DNA of 64,000 nucleotides, taken from assembly GCF_000377645.1 (NCBI RefSeq), contig NZ_KB898482.1, forward strand, positions 33,926 to 97,925. Direction: 5' to 3'. Within the stretch, counting starts at the first letter, position 1. Every line of letters begins with the position of its first letter. The notes beneath the pieces were generated by a model. That model was not told where the DNA came from. It saw nothing but the letters and a program-made list of their open reading frames with translations, and searched no databases. Shown here piece by piece: positions 35,791-44,981 of the stretch. The position numbers were made by a program, and so were the translations under genes. This DNA is from Thiomonas sp. FB-6 (GTDB lineage: Bacteria > Pseudomonadota > Gammaproteobacteria > Burkholderiales > Burkholderiaceae_C).

Positions 35791-37182
35791 ATGTCCGACT
35801 CGAACTCCCTGCCCGAGCCCGTGGGGGCCGAAGCTCCCCAGGGTCCGCCGCGCCCGCGGGCGCCCCTGCAATCCATGGTGCGCCTGGGACGCAGCCGCGG
35901 GCGCCGGCTGTTCCTGCAGTACGGCGTGCCGTGGGGCGGCGCGCTGCTGGTCGGCCTCGTGGCCGTGCTGTACGCACGCTGGAGCGAGGATGCCTACGAG
36001 CTGTTCCTGCACTGGATCGACGGGCGCATCTGGCTGGCCTTCCTGATCACCCCGGCGATGACCATGCTGGCGGTGTTCCTGACCCGCAAATGGTTCTCCG
36101 GCAGCGAAGGCAGCGGCATCCCGCAGGTGATCGCCGCGCTGCATGCGCCGCCCGACGACACGCTGATGCGGCGCCTGTTCGGGCTGCGCGTGATCGTGGG
36201 CAAGCTGTTCGTGTCGCTGATCGGCTTTCTCGGCGGCCTGACCATCGGGCGGGAGGGCCCCACCGTGCACCTGGGCGCGGCCATCATGGCGGAAACGCGC
36301 CGCTTCTATCCGCACCAGGGCCGGCGCCTGGAACGCGCGCTGCTGCTGGCGGGCGCCGCGGCGGGCCTGTCCGGCGCCTTCAACACGCCGCTGGCCGGCG
36401 TGATCTTCGCCATCGAGGAACTGGCGCGGGATTTCGAGAGCCGCACCAACGGCGTGATGATCACCGCGGTGGTGTTCTCCGGCCTGACCTCGCTGGCGCT
36501 GGCGGGGAACTACCTGTATTTCGGCCAGATCAACGTGCCGCAGAATTTCCACGCGACCTTCATTCTTCCGGTGATCGTCGCCGCGCTGCTGTGCGGACTG
36601 GCCGGAGCCGCCTTCAACCTGGCCTTGCTGCGCTGGGAAGTCTGGATGCCCGCGCCGATGCGCCAGTGGCGGGCGCACAAGCCCGTGCTGTATGCGCTGA
36701 TCATCGGCCTGTGCGTGGCTGCGCTGGGCGTGCTCACCCACGGCCAGACCTGGGGCAGCGGCTACGACCAGGCGCGCCACCTGCTGGAAGGTCAGCAGTC
36801 GGTGGGGCCCTGGTACGCGCTGACCAAATGGCTCGCGATGGTGGTCAGCTACATGAGCGGCATGCCGGGAGGCCTGTTCTCGCCGTCACTGGCCATCGGC
36901 GCCGGCCTGGCCCAGTGGGTGCACCTGCTGTTCTCCTCGGCCACGCTGCCGGCGCTGATCGCGCTGTGCATGACCGGCTACCTGGCCGCGGTGACGCAGT
37001 CGCCGCTGACCTCCTTCGTCATCGTCATGGAAATGACCAATGGCACCGGCATGGTCATCCCGATGATGGCCGTGGCGCTGATGGCCTCGCGCATCTCCAA
37101 CCTGTTCACCCCACCGCTGTACGAAGCCCTGGCCGAGAAGAACTACTTCGGTCCCGGCGGAACGCCCCCGAAGCATTCCTGA
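35791..37182 (+). CDS. ClC family chloride channel/exchanger
   Basis: The 463-residue protein has the chloride-selectivity segments G-S-G-I-P (107-111), G-R-E-G-P with gating E155, and G-G-L-F-S-P. It also keeps the internal proton-transfer Glu region I-E-E (208-210) seen in E. coli ClcA, which argues for Cl-/H+ exchange rather than a channel. It has no C-terminal CBS domains. A ClC exchanger close to an H+-ATPase suggests a shared part in acid response, which is inference. Confidence 0.93.
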   Translation: MSDSNSLPEPVGAEAPQGPPRPRAPLQSMVRLGRSRGRRLFLQYGVPWGGALLVGLVAVLYARWSEDAYELFLHWIDGRIWLAFLITPAMTMLAVFLTRKWFSGSEGSGIPQVIAALHAPPDDTLMRRLFGLRVIVGKLFVSLIGFLGGLTIGREGPTVHLGAAIMAETRRFYPHQGRRLERALLLAGAAAGLSGAFNTPLAGVIFAIEELARDFESRTNGVMITAVVFSGLTSLALAGNYLYFGQINVPQNFHATFILPVIVAALLCGLAGAAFNLALLRWEVWMPAPMRQWRAHKPVLYALIIGLCVAALGVLTHGQTWGSGYDQARHLLEGQQSVGPWYALTKWLAMVVSYMSGMPGGLFSPSLAIGAGLAQWVHLLFSSATLPALIALCMTGYLAAVTQSPLTSFVIVMEMTNGTGMVIPMMAVALMASRISNLFTPPLYEALAEKNYFGPGGTPPKHS

Positions 37183-37250
37183 GAAATGCCGCAGTCATGC
37201 CGGGCGCTGCCTGAATCTGCGATCATGGCATTTGTTCGGGAGGGTTTGCG

Positions 37251-38105
37251 ATGAGACGACTGGACGGTGTGGAGATCGGCGCGCTGATCATCCTCATGGC
37301 GGGCATCGTGCTGGCCGTGCTGCATTGGGAGAGCGTGCAGCGCATGATCGGCTACGTGCTGCACGAGCCGGCTCCGGCCTCGGCCCCCGCGGCCCCCGCC
37401 GCGCCCCGGGTCAGCGCCAGCATCGCGTCGGCGCCGGCATCGCAGCCGGCGGCGCAGGTGCTGCGACTGCCCGCGGCCTCCGAGCCGCTGCCCGCGCTGC
37501 AGGCCAGCGACCATGCCTTCGGGCATGCGGTGGGCTCGCTGGTGGGGCGCAAGGCCTTCGCCCAATGGTGGGTTCCCGACCATCTCATCCTGCACATCGT
37601 CTCCACCATCGACAACCTGGGCCGCGCGCAGGCCCCGGTGCGCGCATGGCCGGTGCATCCGGCACCCGGGCGCATGCTGGTGAGCAAGGACGGCCAGACC
37701 CTCACGCTGGACCCGGCCAACTCCGCTCGCTATGCCCCCTACATGGCCATGGTGCGCGCGGTCGACCCGGCTCGCCTGGTGGCCGTGTACCTGCGCTTCT
37801 ACCCGCTGTTCCAGCAGGCCTGGCGCGAACTGGGCTACCCCGAGGGCCAGTTCAACGACCGGCTGCTGCAGGTGATCGACAAGCTGCTGGCGGCGCCCGA
37901 GCCGCAGGGTGCCATCCTGCTCACGCAGCCGCACGTGCTGTATCAGTACGCGGACCCGGCGCTGGAATCCGCCACGGCGGGGCAGAAGATGCTCATGCGC
38001 GTCGGCCCGGCCAACGAGCGGGAGATCAAGGCCAGGCTGCGCGAGCTGCGCGCCCAGTTGCTGCTGCGCATGCAACCGGCGACCTCCGGCTCGCAGGCGC
38101 ATTGA
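37251..38105 (+). CDS. DUF3014 membrane-anchored protein
   Basis: The 284-residue protein has one N-terminal transmembrane helix (about residues 8-25), an Ala/Pro-rich linker (40-75) and a soluble domain with the DUF3014 pattern (L-V-G-R-K-A-F-A-Q-W, D-N-L-G-R-A, R-Y-A-P-Y-M-A-M, R-F-Y-P-L-F-Q-Q-A-W). Its function is unknown; it is probably periplasmic. It is followed 22 bp later by the OmpH-like gene, so the pair may be one unit. Confidence 0.85.
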   Translation: MRRLDGVEIGALIILMAGIVLAVLHWESVQRMIGYVLHEPAPASAPAAPAAPRVSASIASAPASQPAAQVLRLPAASEPLPALQASDHAFGHAVGSLVGRKAFAQWWVPDHLILHIVSTIDNLGRAQAPVRAWPVHPAPGRMLVSKDGQTLTLDPANSARYAPYMAMVRAVDPARLVAVYLRFYPLFQQAWRELGYPEGQFNDRLLQVIDKLLAAPEPQGAILLTQPHVLYQYADPALESATAGQKMLMRVGPANEREIKARLRELRAQLLLRMQPATSGSQAH

Positions 38106-38127
38106 TCCATCGAGCCCGGTTCCGGCC

Positions 38128-38766
38128 ATGCGTCCAGCTTCCACCCGGCGCCGGCGCGCGACGTCCTTCCCCATGGCGCGCGGCGTGACCCTCCTCGTGG
38201 CGCTGGCCGCCTGCCTCGGCAGCGCGGCCGCGGCCTCGCTGACCCCGGCGGATCCGGTGCCAGCGCTGAGCATGGCGCCGGCACGGGGTGCGCCCTCGGC
38301 GGCGGCCGCGGTGCCGCCGCAGGCCAGGCTGCGCGTGGCCTTCGTCGACACCGCGCGCATCCTGCGCGACTCGGCCGTGGCCAAGGCCGCCTCCCGGAAA
38401 CTGGCCCAGACCTTCGAGCCGCGGCGTCTCAAGCTGAACCAGCTGAGTCACCGCATCGACGCGCTGCGCGCGAAACTGGCCGACGGCGCGCCGGCCCTGA
38501 GCGACGAGCAGCGCCTGGCCGCGCAGCAGCAGCTGTCGGACCTGGGCCGGGAGTTCCGCGACGAGCAGCAGGGCTTCGCCGAGGACCTGAACGCGCAGCG
38601 CAATGCCGACGTCGGCCGCATCCTCGACCAGGCCAACGCCGTGGTCGACCGCGTGGCGCGCGAGAAGGGCTGCGAGATCGTGTTCCAGGGAGCCGTCTAC
38701 GTGAATCCCCGCATCGACATCACGCAGGACGTGATCCGCGCGCTGGACACCGCGCCGCCGCGCTAG
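38128..38766 (+). CDS. OmpH/Skp-like periplasmic chaperone
   Basis: The 212-residue protein has an Arg-rich start, a signal-peptide-like hydrophobic segment (about 22-36) and an OmpH/Skp domain: beta strand V-A-F-V-D-T-A-R-I-L, a long coiled-coil hairpin (about 85-165) and a final strand near G-C-E-I-V-F-Q. Skp-type trimers hold outer-membrane proteins in the periplasm. This copy is not in a bamA-lpxD context, so it may be a specialised paralogue. An alternative ATG at 38173 would give a more ordinary signal peptide. Confidence 0.75.
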   Translation: MRPASTRRRRATSFPMARGVTLLVALAACLGSAAAASLTPADPVPALSMAPARGAPSAAAAVPPQARLRVAFVDTARILRDSAVAKAASRKLAQTFEPRRLKLNQLSHRIDALRAKLADGAPALSDEQRLAAQQQLSDLGREFRDEQQGFAEDLNAQRNADVGRILDQANAVVDRVAREKGCEIVFQGAVYVNPRIDITQDVIRALDTAPPR

Positions 38767-38778
38767 CGCGGCCGAGCC

Positions 38779-40647
38779 TCAGAACGGCGCGGGCTTGCCG
38801 ATCCCGTAACCCTGCACGAAGTCCACGCCGATCTCGTGCAGGCAGTTGCGCGTGGCCTCGTGCTCGACGAACTCGGCCACGGTGCGGATGCCCATCACGT
38901 GCCCGACGTGGTTGATGGCCTCGACCATCGCCCGGTCGATGGGGTCGTGCAGCATGTCCTTCACGAAGGAGCCGTCGATCTTCAGGAAGTCCACGGGCAA
39001 CTGCTTGAGGTAGGCGAAGGAGGACATGCCGGTTCCGAAATCGTCCAGCGCGAAGCAAAATCCCAGCGCGCGCAGACCCTCGATGAAGCGCAAGGCCTGC
39101 TGGAATTGCGAGATCACCGCGGTCTCGGTGATCTCGAAACACACCCGCGAGGGTTCCACGCCCCGCAGCTCGCACTGGTCGAGCACGAACTGCAGGAAGC
39201 GTTCGTCGCTCAGGCTGGCCGCCGACAGGTTGATCGCGCACAGCGCCGGCCCGGCGTCGCCTGCCGCGCCCAACTGCTCGAAGGCGCTGCCGACCACCCA
39301 GCGGTCGATCGCGGTGCTCATGCTGAAGCGCTCGGCGGCAGGCAGGAAGGCCATGGGCGAGACCACCTGGCCGTCGTCGTCGAGCATGCGCAACAGGAGC
39401 TCCAGGTGGCGCGGGCCGTCGGCTCCGGGAGCCGCCGGGGCGATGGGCTGTGCGTACAGGCACAGGCGGTCGCGGTCGAGCGCGTCCTGGATGCGCGCCA
39501 CCCAGTGCAGCATGCCCTCGCGCTGCGCCAGCTCGGCGTCGCCCGGGCGGTGCAGGTGCACGCGGTTGCGGCCGTGCTCCTTGGCCAGGCCGCAAGCGGC
39601 CTCCGCGGCGCTCAGCGCGCCCGAGGCCTCGCGCCAGGAGGCGTCGAGCTCGATCACGCCGAGACTGGCGGCCACTGGAAAGCTGCGACCGCCGTGATCG
39701 AAGCGCAGTTCTCCCAGCGCTTGGCGCAACATCTCGGCGATGCGCAACGCGTCCTCGGCACCGCAGCCGCACAGCAGCACGCCGAACTCGTCGCCGCCCA
39801 GGCGCGCCACCGCGTCGCGGCCGCGCAATCGGCCTTCGAGCAGGCCGGCGACCTGGCGCAGCAAGGCGTCGCCCGCCGCATGCCCGCAACTTTCGTTGAC
39901 CACGCGGAACTGGTCCAGGTCCAGGAACAGCAGCGCATCGCAGGCCGCGGCTCCGGCCTGCTGCGCACACTCCAGGCAGCGCGCCACCCGCTGCCCGAAT
40001 TCGGCCCGGTTGAGCAGGCCGGTGACCGCGTCGTGCGCCTGCTGGTAGCTCAGGCGCTGCGCCGCCTCGCGCTCGAAGCCCACGTCGCGCAGCACCAACA
40101 CCGCGCCGGCGCCCTCACCGGGCGGCAGCGGCAAGGCGCTGGCCTCCACCGCCAGTTCCCGCTCGTCGCGCCGTAGCAACACGGCCCCCGGATGCAAGGC
40201 TGCAGCGCGTCCCTCGCCCAGCGCCACGTGCACCGGATGGGGCATCGCGCGCCGGCTCTGGGGATCGACGAAACGCGTGATCGCCTCGACCGGGAAGCCC
40301 TGCGCCGCACCGGCATCCTGGCCCAGCAGGCGTTCCGCCGCGGGATTGAGATAGGACACCGAGGCATCGCCGTCGGTGGCGATCACCGAATCGCGCACCG
40401 CGCCCAGCGCCGTGCGTGCCTGCGCCAACAGCGTTCCGGTACGCGCGGCGGCATGGGCCGCGCGCAGGTTCAGCCAGATGCCCAGCAGGCAGCAGGGCAC
40501 GGCCAGCAGCGCGGCCGCACGCATGGCCAGATGGGCCGTCGCCAGCCAGGCCGCACCCACTGCCAGCAGCAGGCAGCCCACATACGGCCACGAGTTCCGC
40601 AGTGCGTAGGCCGTCCTGGCCCTCGCCCTTCGTCGCGCACCCCCCAC
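38779..40647 (-). CDS. Membrane PAS-GGDEF-EAL protein controlled by a c-di-GMP riboswitch
   Basis: The 622-residue protein has two transmembrane helices (about 20-38 and 43-60), a PAS domain (about 75-190), GGDEF (200-365) and EAL (about 380-620). The cyclase motif GGDEF is intact at 284-288 with an I-site R-G-R-D at 275-278. The EAL motif reads E-L-L (416-418); E-I-T-E-T and D-D-F-G-T-G are present, so phosphodiesterase activity is plausible. The start is a GTG at 40647 with AGGAGG four nt upstream; an ATG two bases earlier is out of frame. The leader carries a GEMM-I riboswitch, so output is likely to feed back on its own expression. Confidence 0.93.
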   Translation of the reverse strand: MGGARRRARARTAYALRNSWPYVGCLLLAVGAAWLATAHLAMRAAALLAVPCCLLGIWLNLRAAHAAARTGTLLAQARTALGAVRDSVIATDGDASVSYLNPAAERLLGQDAGAAQGFPVEAITRFVDPQSRRAMPHPVHVALGEGRAAALHPGAVLLRRDERELAVEASALPLPPGEGAGAVLVLRDVGFEREAAQRLSYQQAHDAVTGLLNRAEFGQRVARCLECAQQAGAAACDALLFLDLDQFRVVNESCGHAAGDALLRQVAGLLEGRLRGRDAVARLGGDEFGVLLCGCGAEDALRIAEMLRQALGELRFDHGGRSFPVAASLGVIELDASWREASGALSAAEAACGLAKEHGRNRVHLHRPGDAELAQREGMLHWVARIQDALDRDRLCLYAQPIAPAAPGADGPRHLELLLRMLDDDGQVVSPMAFLPAAERFSMSTAIDRWVVGSAFEQLGAAGDAGPALCAINLSAASLSDERFLQFVLDQCELRGVEPSRVCFEITETAVISQFQQALRFIEGLRALGFCFALDDFGTGMSSFAYLKQLPVDFLKIDGSFVKDMLHDPIDRAMVEAINHVGHVMGIRTVAEFVEHEATRNCLHEIGVDFVQGYGIGKPAPF

Positions 40648-40717
40648 ATCGCCTCCTGTCGATGCCTGAGGGCCGATGCCTGACGACTCGTGCGCCCGCG
40701 GGCTCGCCCGCCTGGCC

Positions 40718-40810
40718 GCACATGCCGGCAGCCCCGCTGCCCTGGCGCCGTGCGCTGTAGGCCGGAAGCTTTGCGTCCCCGCCTTTCGGCGGGTTTGCCC
40801 TCAAGTGTGC
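40718..40810 (-). ncRNA. Cyclic di-GMP-I riboswitch (GEMM-I)
   Basis: Reading the minus strand, the core GGGCAAACC, a hairpin CCCGCC-GAAA-GGCGGG (P2 with GAAA tetraloop), GGGACGCAAAGC, TTCCGGCCTA (tetraloop-receptor side) and GGCAGCGGGGCTGCC follow in the order of the Vibrio cholerae Vc2 aptamer. An outer P1 helix is formed by GCACA (40810-40806) and TGTGC (40722-40718). The aptamer ends about 60 nt before the ribosome-binding site of the GGDEF-EAL gene. The expression platform holds a GC hairpin (GCGGGC-GA-GCCCGC) and a duplicated TCAGGCATCG, with no T-tract, so control may be translational. Confidence 0.93.
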
Positions 40811-40870
40811 AAATCGGTTCCCGCCCGTACTCCGCGGGCGGACTCGCCGCAGGACCCGGGCCGCAACCAC

Positions 40871-40895
40871 AAAAAAACCCGTGAACACGGGCTTT
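40871..40895 (-). terminator. Rho-independent terminator of the glcDEF operon
   Basis: On the minus strand CCCGTG-TT-CACGGG (stem 40891-40886 with 40883-40878) is followed by seven T residues (40877-40871). It lies about 95 bp after the glcF stop on the same strand, so it ends the glc transcript before the riboswitch leader of the next gene. Confidence 0.85.
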
Positions 40896-40990
40896 CCTGC
40901 CTTGCACTGCCGGCCCCGGCCGCAAGCACGCGCAGCATAACTCCCCCGGGGCGACAGATCAACGCAGCGCGATAGGTGGCACCGCGCCGC

Positions 40991-42223
40991 TCAGGCGCCC
41001 TGCAGCATGTCGTCGAGAAATTCCAGCCAATGCTGCACCGGCAGCTCGCTGCCCGATTGCAGCTGCTGGATGCAGCCGATGTTGGCCGACAACACGCGCT
41101 CGGGCGCCAGCTCCGACAGGCTGCGCAGCTTGTTGTCGCGCAGCTGATGGGACAACTGCGGCTGCAGCAGCGAGTAGGTGCCCGCCGAGCCGCAGCACAG
41201 GTGGCTGTTCTCGGGCAGGGCGAGCTGGAAACCCAGCTCGCGCATCAGCGCCTCCACGCGCCCGCCCAGGCGCTGGCCATGCTGCAGGGTGCAGGGCGGA
41301 TGCCAGGCCAGCAGGCCCCCGCGGGCGCCTTCGCCCAGCCTGGCCGCCAGCGCGGCGGCCTCGCCGGCGAGGAATTCCACGGGGTCGCGCGCCAGTTGCG
41401 CGATGCGCTGCGCCTTGTCGGCGTAGGCGGGGTCGGCAGCGAGTTCGCGGCCGTAGTCCTTGACCATGACCCCGCAGCCGGAGGCGTTCACCACGATGGC
41501 CTCGATCTGTCCGCCGGCCACCAGCGGCCACCAGGCGTCGACATTGCGCCGCATATCGTCCAGCGCTCCGGCATGATTCCCGTTGTGCTGGCGGATCGCG
41601 CCGCAGCAGCCGCCGCCGCTGGCGCGCAGCGCCTGCACGCCCACGGCGTCGAGTACCCGCGCCGTGGCCGCATCGATGTTCGGGGCCATCGCGGGCTGCA
41701 CGCAGCCGGCGGGCACGAGCACCTTGCGCGCATGCTCGCGCGCGGGCCAGGCGCCGGCCGGGCGCGGCTGCGCGAGCTTGTCGCGCAGGCTTTCGGGCAC
41801 CAGCGCGCGCAAGGCGCGGCCGGCGCGCAGCGCCGGCGCGAACAGCGGCGAGGTCAATCCCTCGCGCAAGGCCGCGCGCGCCACGCGCTCGCCCAGCGGG
41901 CGCGGCACCTGGGCGTCGACCACGCGGCGCCCGATATCGAGCAGCTGGCCGTAGGACACGCCCGAGGGGCAGGTGCTCTCGCAGGAGCGGCAGCTCAGGC
42001 AGCGGTCCAGGTGCACCTGGGTGTTGCGCGTGGCCGGGGTCCCTTCGAGTACCTGCTTGATCTGGTAGATGCGCCCGCGCGGGCCGTCGAGCTCGTCGCC
42101 CAGCAACTGGTAGGTGGGGCAGGTCGCGGTGCAGAAGCCGCAGTGCACGCAGGCGCGCAGGATCGCCTCGGCCTCGCGGCCTTCGGGGGTATCGGCGAAT
42201 TCGGGAGACAGTCGGGTTTGCAT
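40991..42223 (-). CDS. glcF: Glycolate oxidase iron-sulfur subunit
   Basis: The 410-residue protein has two N-terminal 4Fe-4S motifs (C25-x2-C28-x2-C31-x3-C35 and C75-x2-C78-x2-C81-x3-C85) and two C-terminal cysteine-rich CCG domains (G-G-G-C-C-G near 208 and C-C-G-S-A-G near 345). It passes electrons from the GlcD/GlcE flavin subunits to the membrane quinone pool during glycolate oxidation. It is the last gene of the LysR-glcDEF run. Confidence 0.95.
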   Translation of the reverse strand: MQTRLSPEFADTPEGREAEAILRACVHCGFCTATCPTYQLLGDELDGPRGRIYQIKQVLEGTPATRNTQVHLDRCLSCRSCESTCPSGVSYGQLLDIGRRVVDAQVPRPLGERVARAALREGLTSPLFAPALRAGRALRALVPESLRDKLAQPRPAGAWPAREHARKVLVPAGCVQPAMAPNIDAATARVLDAVGVQALRASGGGCCGAIRQHNGNHAGALDDMRRNVDAWWPLVAGGQIEAIVVNASGCGVMVKDYGRELAADPAYADKAQRIAQLARDPVEFLAGEAAALAARLGEGARGGLLAWHPPCTLQHGQRLGGRVEALMRELGFQLALPENSHLCCGSAGTYSLLQPQLSHQLRDNKLRSLSELAPERVLSANIGCIQQLQSGSELPVQHWLEFLDDMLQGA

Positions 42224-42250
42224 GGTGACTCCGGCCGGGTTCGCGGCTGC

Positions 42251-43369
42251 TCAGGAAAGCCCGAAGCAGTCGGGAAACAGGCCCTGCGGGTCGAAGGATG
42301 CCTTGACGCGGCGATGGATGCCCAGCAGCACGGGCGACGGCGGCGTGAACACCGGCACCGCGGGGTCGCCGCCGCGAAAGCGCGTCGCGTGTCCGCCGGC
42401 GCGCACGGCCGCCTCGCGGATCACCGACGCGTCGGCCTCGCTGCGCAACCAACGCAAGGAGCCGCCCCACTCCACCAGCGTGCGCCCGGGCAGGCCCAGC
42501 GGCCCCGTCGTGGACGGCACCGCGATGCGCCACAGCACCTCGGACGCCTCGCCCTGCCAGCTGGGCGCGAACCAGTCCAGCTCCTGCTCGCGCAGCCCCG
42601 CCCACAGCGCTTCGGCCTGCGCCTCGTGCAGGCGCTCGCCGCCCAGGCCGGCGCAGGCCGCGTCCACCGCGGCGCGCGCGCCGCGCAGGCGCAGGTACAG
42701 GCGCTCGCGGCCGTCGTCGCCGGCGAACCAGGCGCTGGCCGAGATGGGCAGCGGCCGGGCGCACCAGCGGTTGACCTGCTCGATGGCCTGGCCCTCGCCC
42801 ATCTCGAAGGCCAGCGTGGCCTGAGCGCGCGGCTGCGGCAGCACCTTCAGGGACACCTCGAGGATCGCGCCCAGCGAGCCCATGGAGCCGGCCAGCAGGC
42901 GCGAGACGTCGAAACCGGCGACGTTCTTCATCACCTGGCCGCCGAACTGCAGCACCTCCGCGCGGCCGCTGAGCAGGCTGGCGCCGAGCACGAAATCGCG
43001 CACGGCGCCCACGCTCAGGCGCCCCGGCCCCGACAGGCCGCTGGCCACCATGCCGCCCACGGTGGCGCCGCTGCCGTCGCGCGCGAAGCGCGGCGGGTCG
43101 CAGGGCAGGCACTGGCCCTGGCCGGCCAGCAGCTGCTCGAGCTCGGCCAGCGACGTGCCGGCGCGGGCGGTCACGTAGAGTTCGCTGGGCTCGTAGGCGA
43201 CGATGCCGGCATGCGCGCGCATGTCCAGCACGTGCGCGCCGCGGCTGTGCGCCGGATCGGGGTCGAGCCAGCGCTTGCTGGCGCCGCCGCGGGGCAGCAG
43301 GGGCCTGCGCTCGGCCAGGGCCCGGCGCACCTGCTCCTGCAGGGCGCTGACGGTGTCGGATGCTTGCAC
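42251..43369 (-). CDS. glcE: Glycolate oxidase FAD-binding subunit
   Basis: The 372-residue protein has an FAD-binding PCMH-type domain with L-P-R-G-G-A-S-K near residue 23 and G-A-T-V-G-G-M-V-A-S-G-L-S-G-P near 106, then D-F-V-L-G-A. GlcE is a shortened GlcD paralogue needed for the active oxidase. It lies 27 bp before glcF and 22 bp after glcD. Confidence 0.95.
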   Translation of the reverse strand: MQASDTVSALQEQVRRALAERRPLLPRGGASKRWLDPDPAHSRGAHVLDMRAHAGIVAYEPSELYVTARAGTSLAELEQLLAGQGQCLPCDPPRFARDGSGATVGGMVASGLSGPGRLSVGAVRDFVLGASLLSGRAEVLQFGGQVMKNVAGFDVSRLLAGSMGSLGAILEVSLKVLPQPRAQATLAFEMGEGQAIEQVNRWCARPLPISASAWFAGDDGRERLYLRLRGARAAVDAACAGLGGERLHEAQAEALWAGLREQELDWFAPSWQGEASEVLWRIAVPSTTGPLGLPGRTLVEWGGSLRWLRSEADASVIREAAVRAGGHATRFRGGDPAVPVFTPPSPVLLGIHRRVKASFDPQGLFPDCFGLS

Positions 43370-43391
43370 GGGGGGTGGCGCTCGGGAAGGT

Positions 43392-44912
43392 TCAGAAACG
43401 CGGCAGTTCCGCGAAGGGAAGCTGGCCGCGGCGCACGTGCATGCGGCCGTACTCGGCGCAGCGCGCGTGGCTGGGAATGTTCTTGCCGGGGTTGAGGCGC
43501 TCGTCCGGGTCGAAGGCGCGGCGAAGCGCCAGGAACTGCTCGCGTTCCTCGGCGGAGAACTGCACGCACATGGAGTTGATCTTCTCCACGCCCACGCCGT
43601 GCTCGCCGGTGATCGAGCCGCCCATCTCGACGCAGGTCTCGAGGATCTTCGCGCCGAAGGCCTCGGCGCGCTCCATCTGGTCCGCCTCGTTGGCGTCGAA
43701 CAGGATCAGCGGGTGCAGGTTGCCGTCGCCGGCGTGGAACACGTTGACGCAGCGCAGATCGAACTCGCGCTCCATGGCCTGGATGGCCTGCAGCATGTCG
43801 GCGATGCGCTTGCGCGGAATGGTGCCGTCCATGCAGTAGTAGTCGGGCGAGATGCGCCCGGAGGCCGGAAAGGCGTTCTTGCGCCCGCTCCAGAAGCGCA
43901 ACCTCTCGGCCTCGTCGCGGCTGACGGCGATCGCCGTGGCCCCGCAGCCCTGAAGCACCGCGCTCATGTGCTCGATCTCCTCGGCCACCTCCTCGGGCGT
44001 GCCGTCGGACTCGCACAGCAGGATGGCCGCCGCCTCGCAGTCGTAGCCGGCATGCACGAAGGCCTCGACGGCGACGGTCATGGGCTTGTCCATCATCTCC
44101 AGGCCCGCCGGAATGATGCCGGCCGCGATCAGCCCGGCCACCGCGTCGCCGGCCTTGCGCAGGTCGTCGAAACTGGCCATGATGCAGCGCGCAAGCTGCG
44201 GGCGCGGAATCAGGCGCACCACCACCTCGGTGACCACCATCAGCATGCCCTCGCTGCCGATCACGGCGGCCAGCAGGTCGGGCCCGGCGCTGTCGCCGGC
44301 CAGGCTGCCCACGGTGATGGGCTCGCCCTCCACCGTGTAGCCGCGCACCTGCAGCACGTTGTGCACGGTCAGTCCGTACTTGAGGCAGTGCACGCCGCCG
44401 GAGTTCTCGGCCACGTTGCCGCCGATGGTGCAGGCGATCTGGCTGGACGGATCCGGGGCGTAGTACAGGCCATGGCGCGCCGCGGCCTCCGAGATGGCCA
44501 GGTTGCGCACCCCGCTCTGCACCAGCGCCACACGTGCCACCGGGTCGATGGACTGGATGCGGTTCAGGCGCGCCAGCGACAGCGTGACGCCGCCGGCCAG
44601 AGGCAGCGCGCCGCCCGACAGCCCGGTGCCGGCGCCGCGCGCCACCACCGGCAGGCCCAGCGCATGGCAGGCGCGCAGCACCGCGACCACCTGCTGCTCG
44701 TTCTCCGGCAGGCACACGGCCAGCGGGCGCTGGCGGTAGGCGGCCAGGCCGTCGCATTCGTAGGACGTGGTCTCGTCGTCGCGCAGCAGCAGCGCATGCG
44801 CGGGCAGTTGCCCGGCCAACGCCGCCACCAGCGCGGCGCGCGCATCGGCGGCCTGCCCCGGCGATGGCGGGGCCGCGCCCTGCGTGGCGGTGGTGACGGA
44901 ACTCGTGGACAT
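43392..44912 (-). CDS. glcD: Glycolate oxidase subunit GlcD
   Basis: The 506-residue FAD-linked oxidase has the PCMH FAD site (P-V-V-A-R-G-A-G-T-G-L-S-G-G-A-L near 92-107, then N-V-A-E-N-S-G-G-V-H) and the C-terminal oxidase domain with V-F-H-A-G-D-G-N-L-H-P-L and G-E-H-G-V-G. It oxidises glycolate to glyoxylate. The ATG at 44912 follows GGAGAA. It is the first structural gene after the LysR regulator on the same strand. Confidence 0.96.
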   Translation of the reverse strand: MSTSSVTTATQGAAPPSPGQAADARAALVAALAGQLPAHALLLRDDETTSYECDGLAAYRQRPLAVCLPENEQQVVAVLRACHALGLPVVARGAGTGLSGGALPLAGGVTLSLARLNRIQSIDPVARVALVQSGVRNLAISEAAARHGLYYAPDPSSQIACTIGGNVAENSGGVHCLKYGLTVHNVLQVRGYTVEGEPITVGSLAGDSAGPDLLAAVIGSEGMLMVVTEVVVRLIPRPQLARCIMASFDDLRKAGDAVAGLIAAGIIPAGLEMMDKPMTVAVEAFVHAGYDCEAAAILLCESDGTPEEVAEEIEHMSAVLQGCGATAIAVSRDEAERLRFWSGRKNAFPASGRISPDYYCMDGTIPRKRIADMLQAIQAMEREFDLRCVNVFHAGDGNLHPLILFDANEADQMERAEAFGAKILETCVEMGGSITGEHGVGVEKINSMCVQFSAEEREQFLALRRAFDPDERLNPGKNIPSHARCAEYGRMHVRRGQLPFAELPRF

Positions 44913-44981
44913 GATGGCGGTTCTCCTCGAATCCATGGCGCGTGGCGCAGTCGTCGAATTGTGCCCCAGTGGCGAAGTGGA

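Noticed and set aside
40647..40649. ATG start for the GGDEF-EAL gene two bases before the GTG
   Set aside because: That ATG is in a different frame, which ends without any domain; only the GTG frame enters the PAS-GGDEF-EAL protein.
40778..40796. Plus-strand terminator CCCGCC-TTTC-GGCGGG-TTT
   Set aside because: This is the P2 hairpin of the c-di-GMP riboswitch read on the wrong strand, and no plus-strand gene precedes it.
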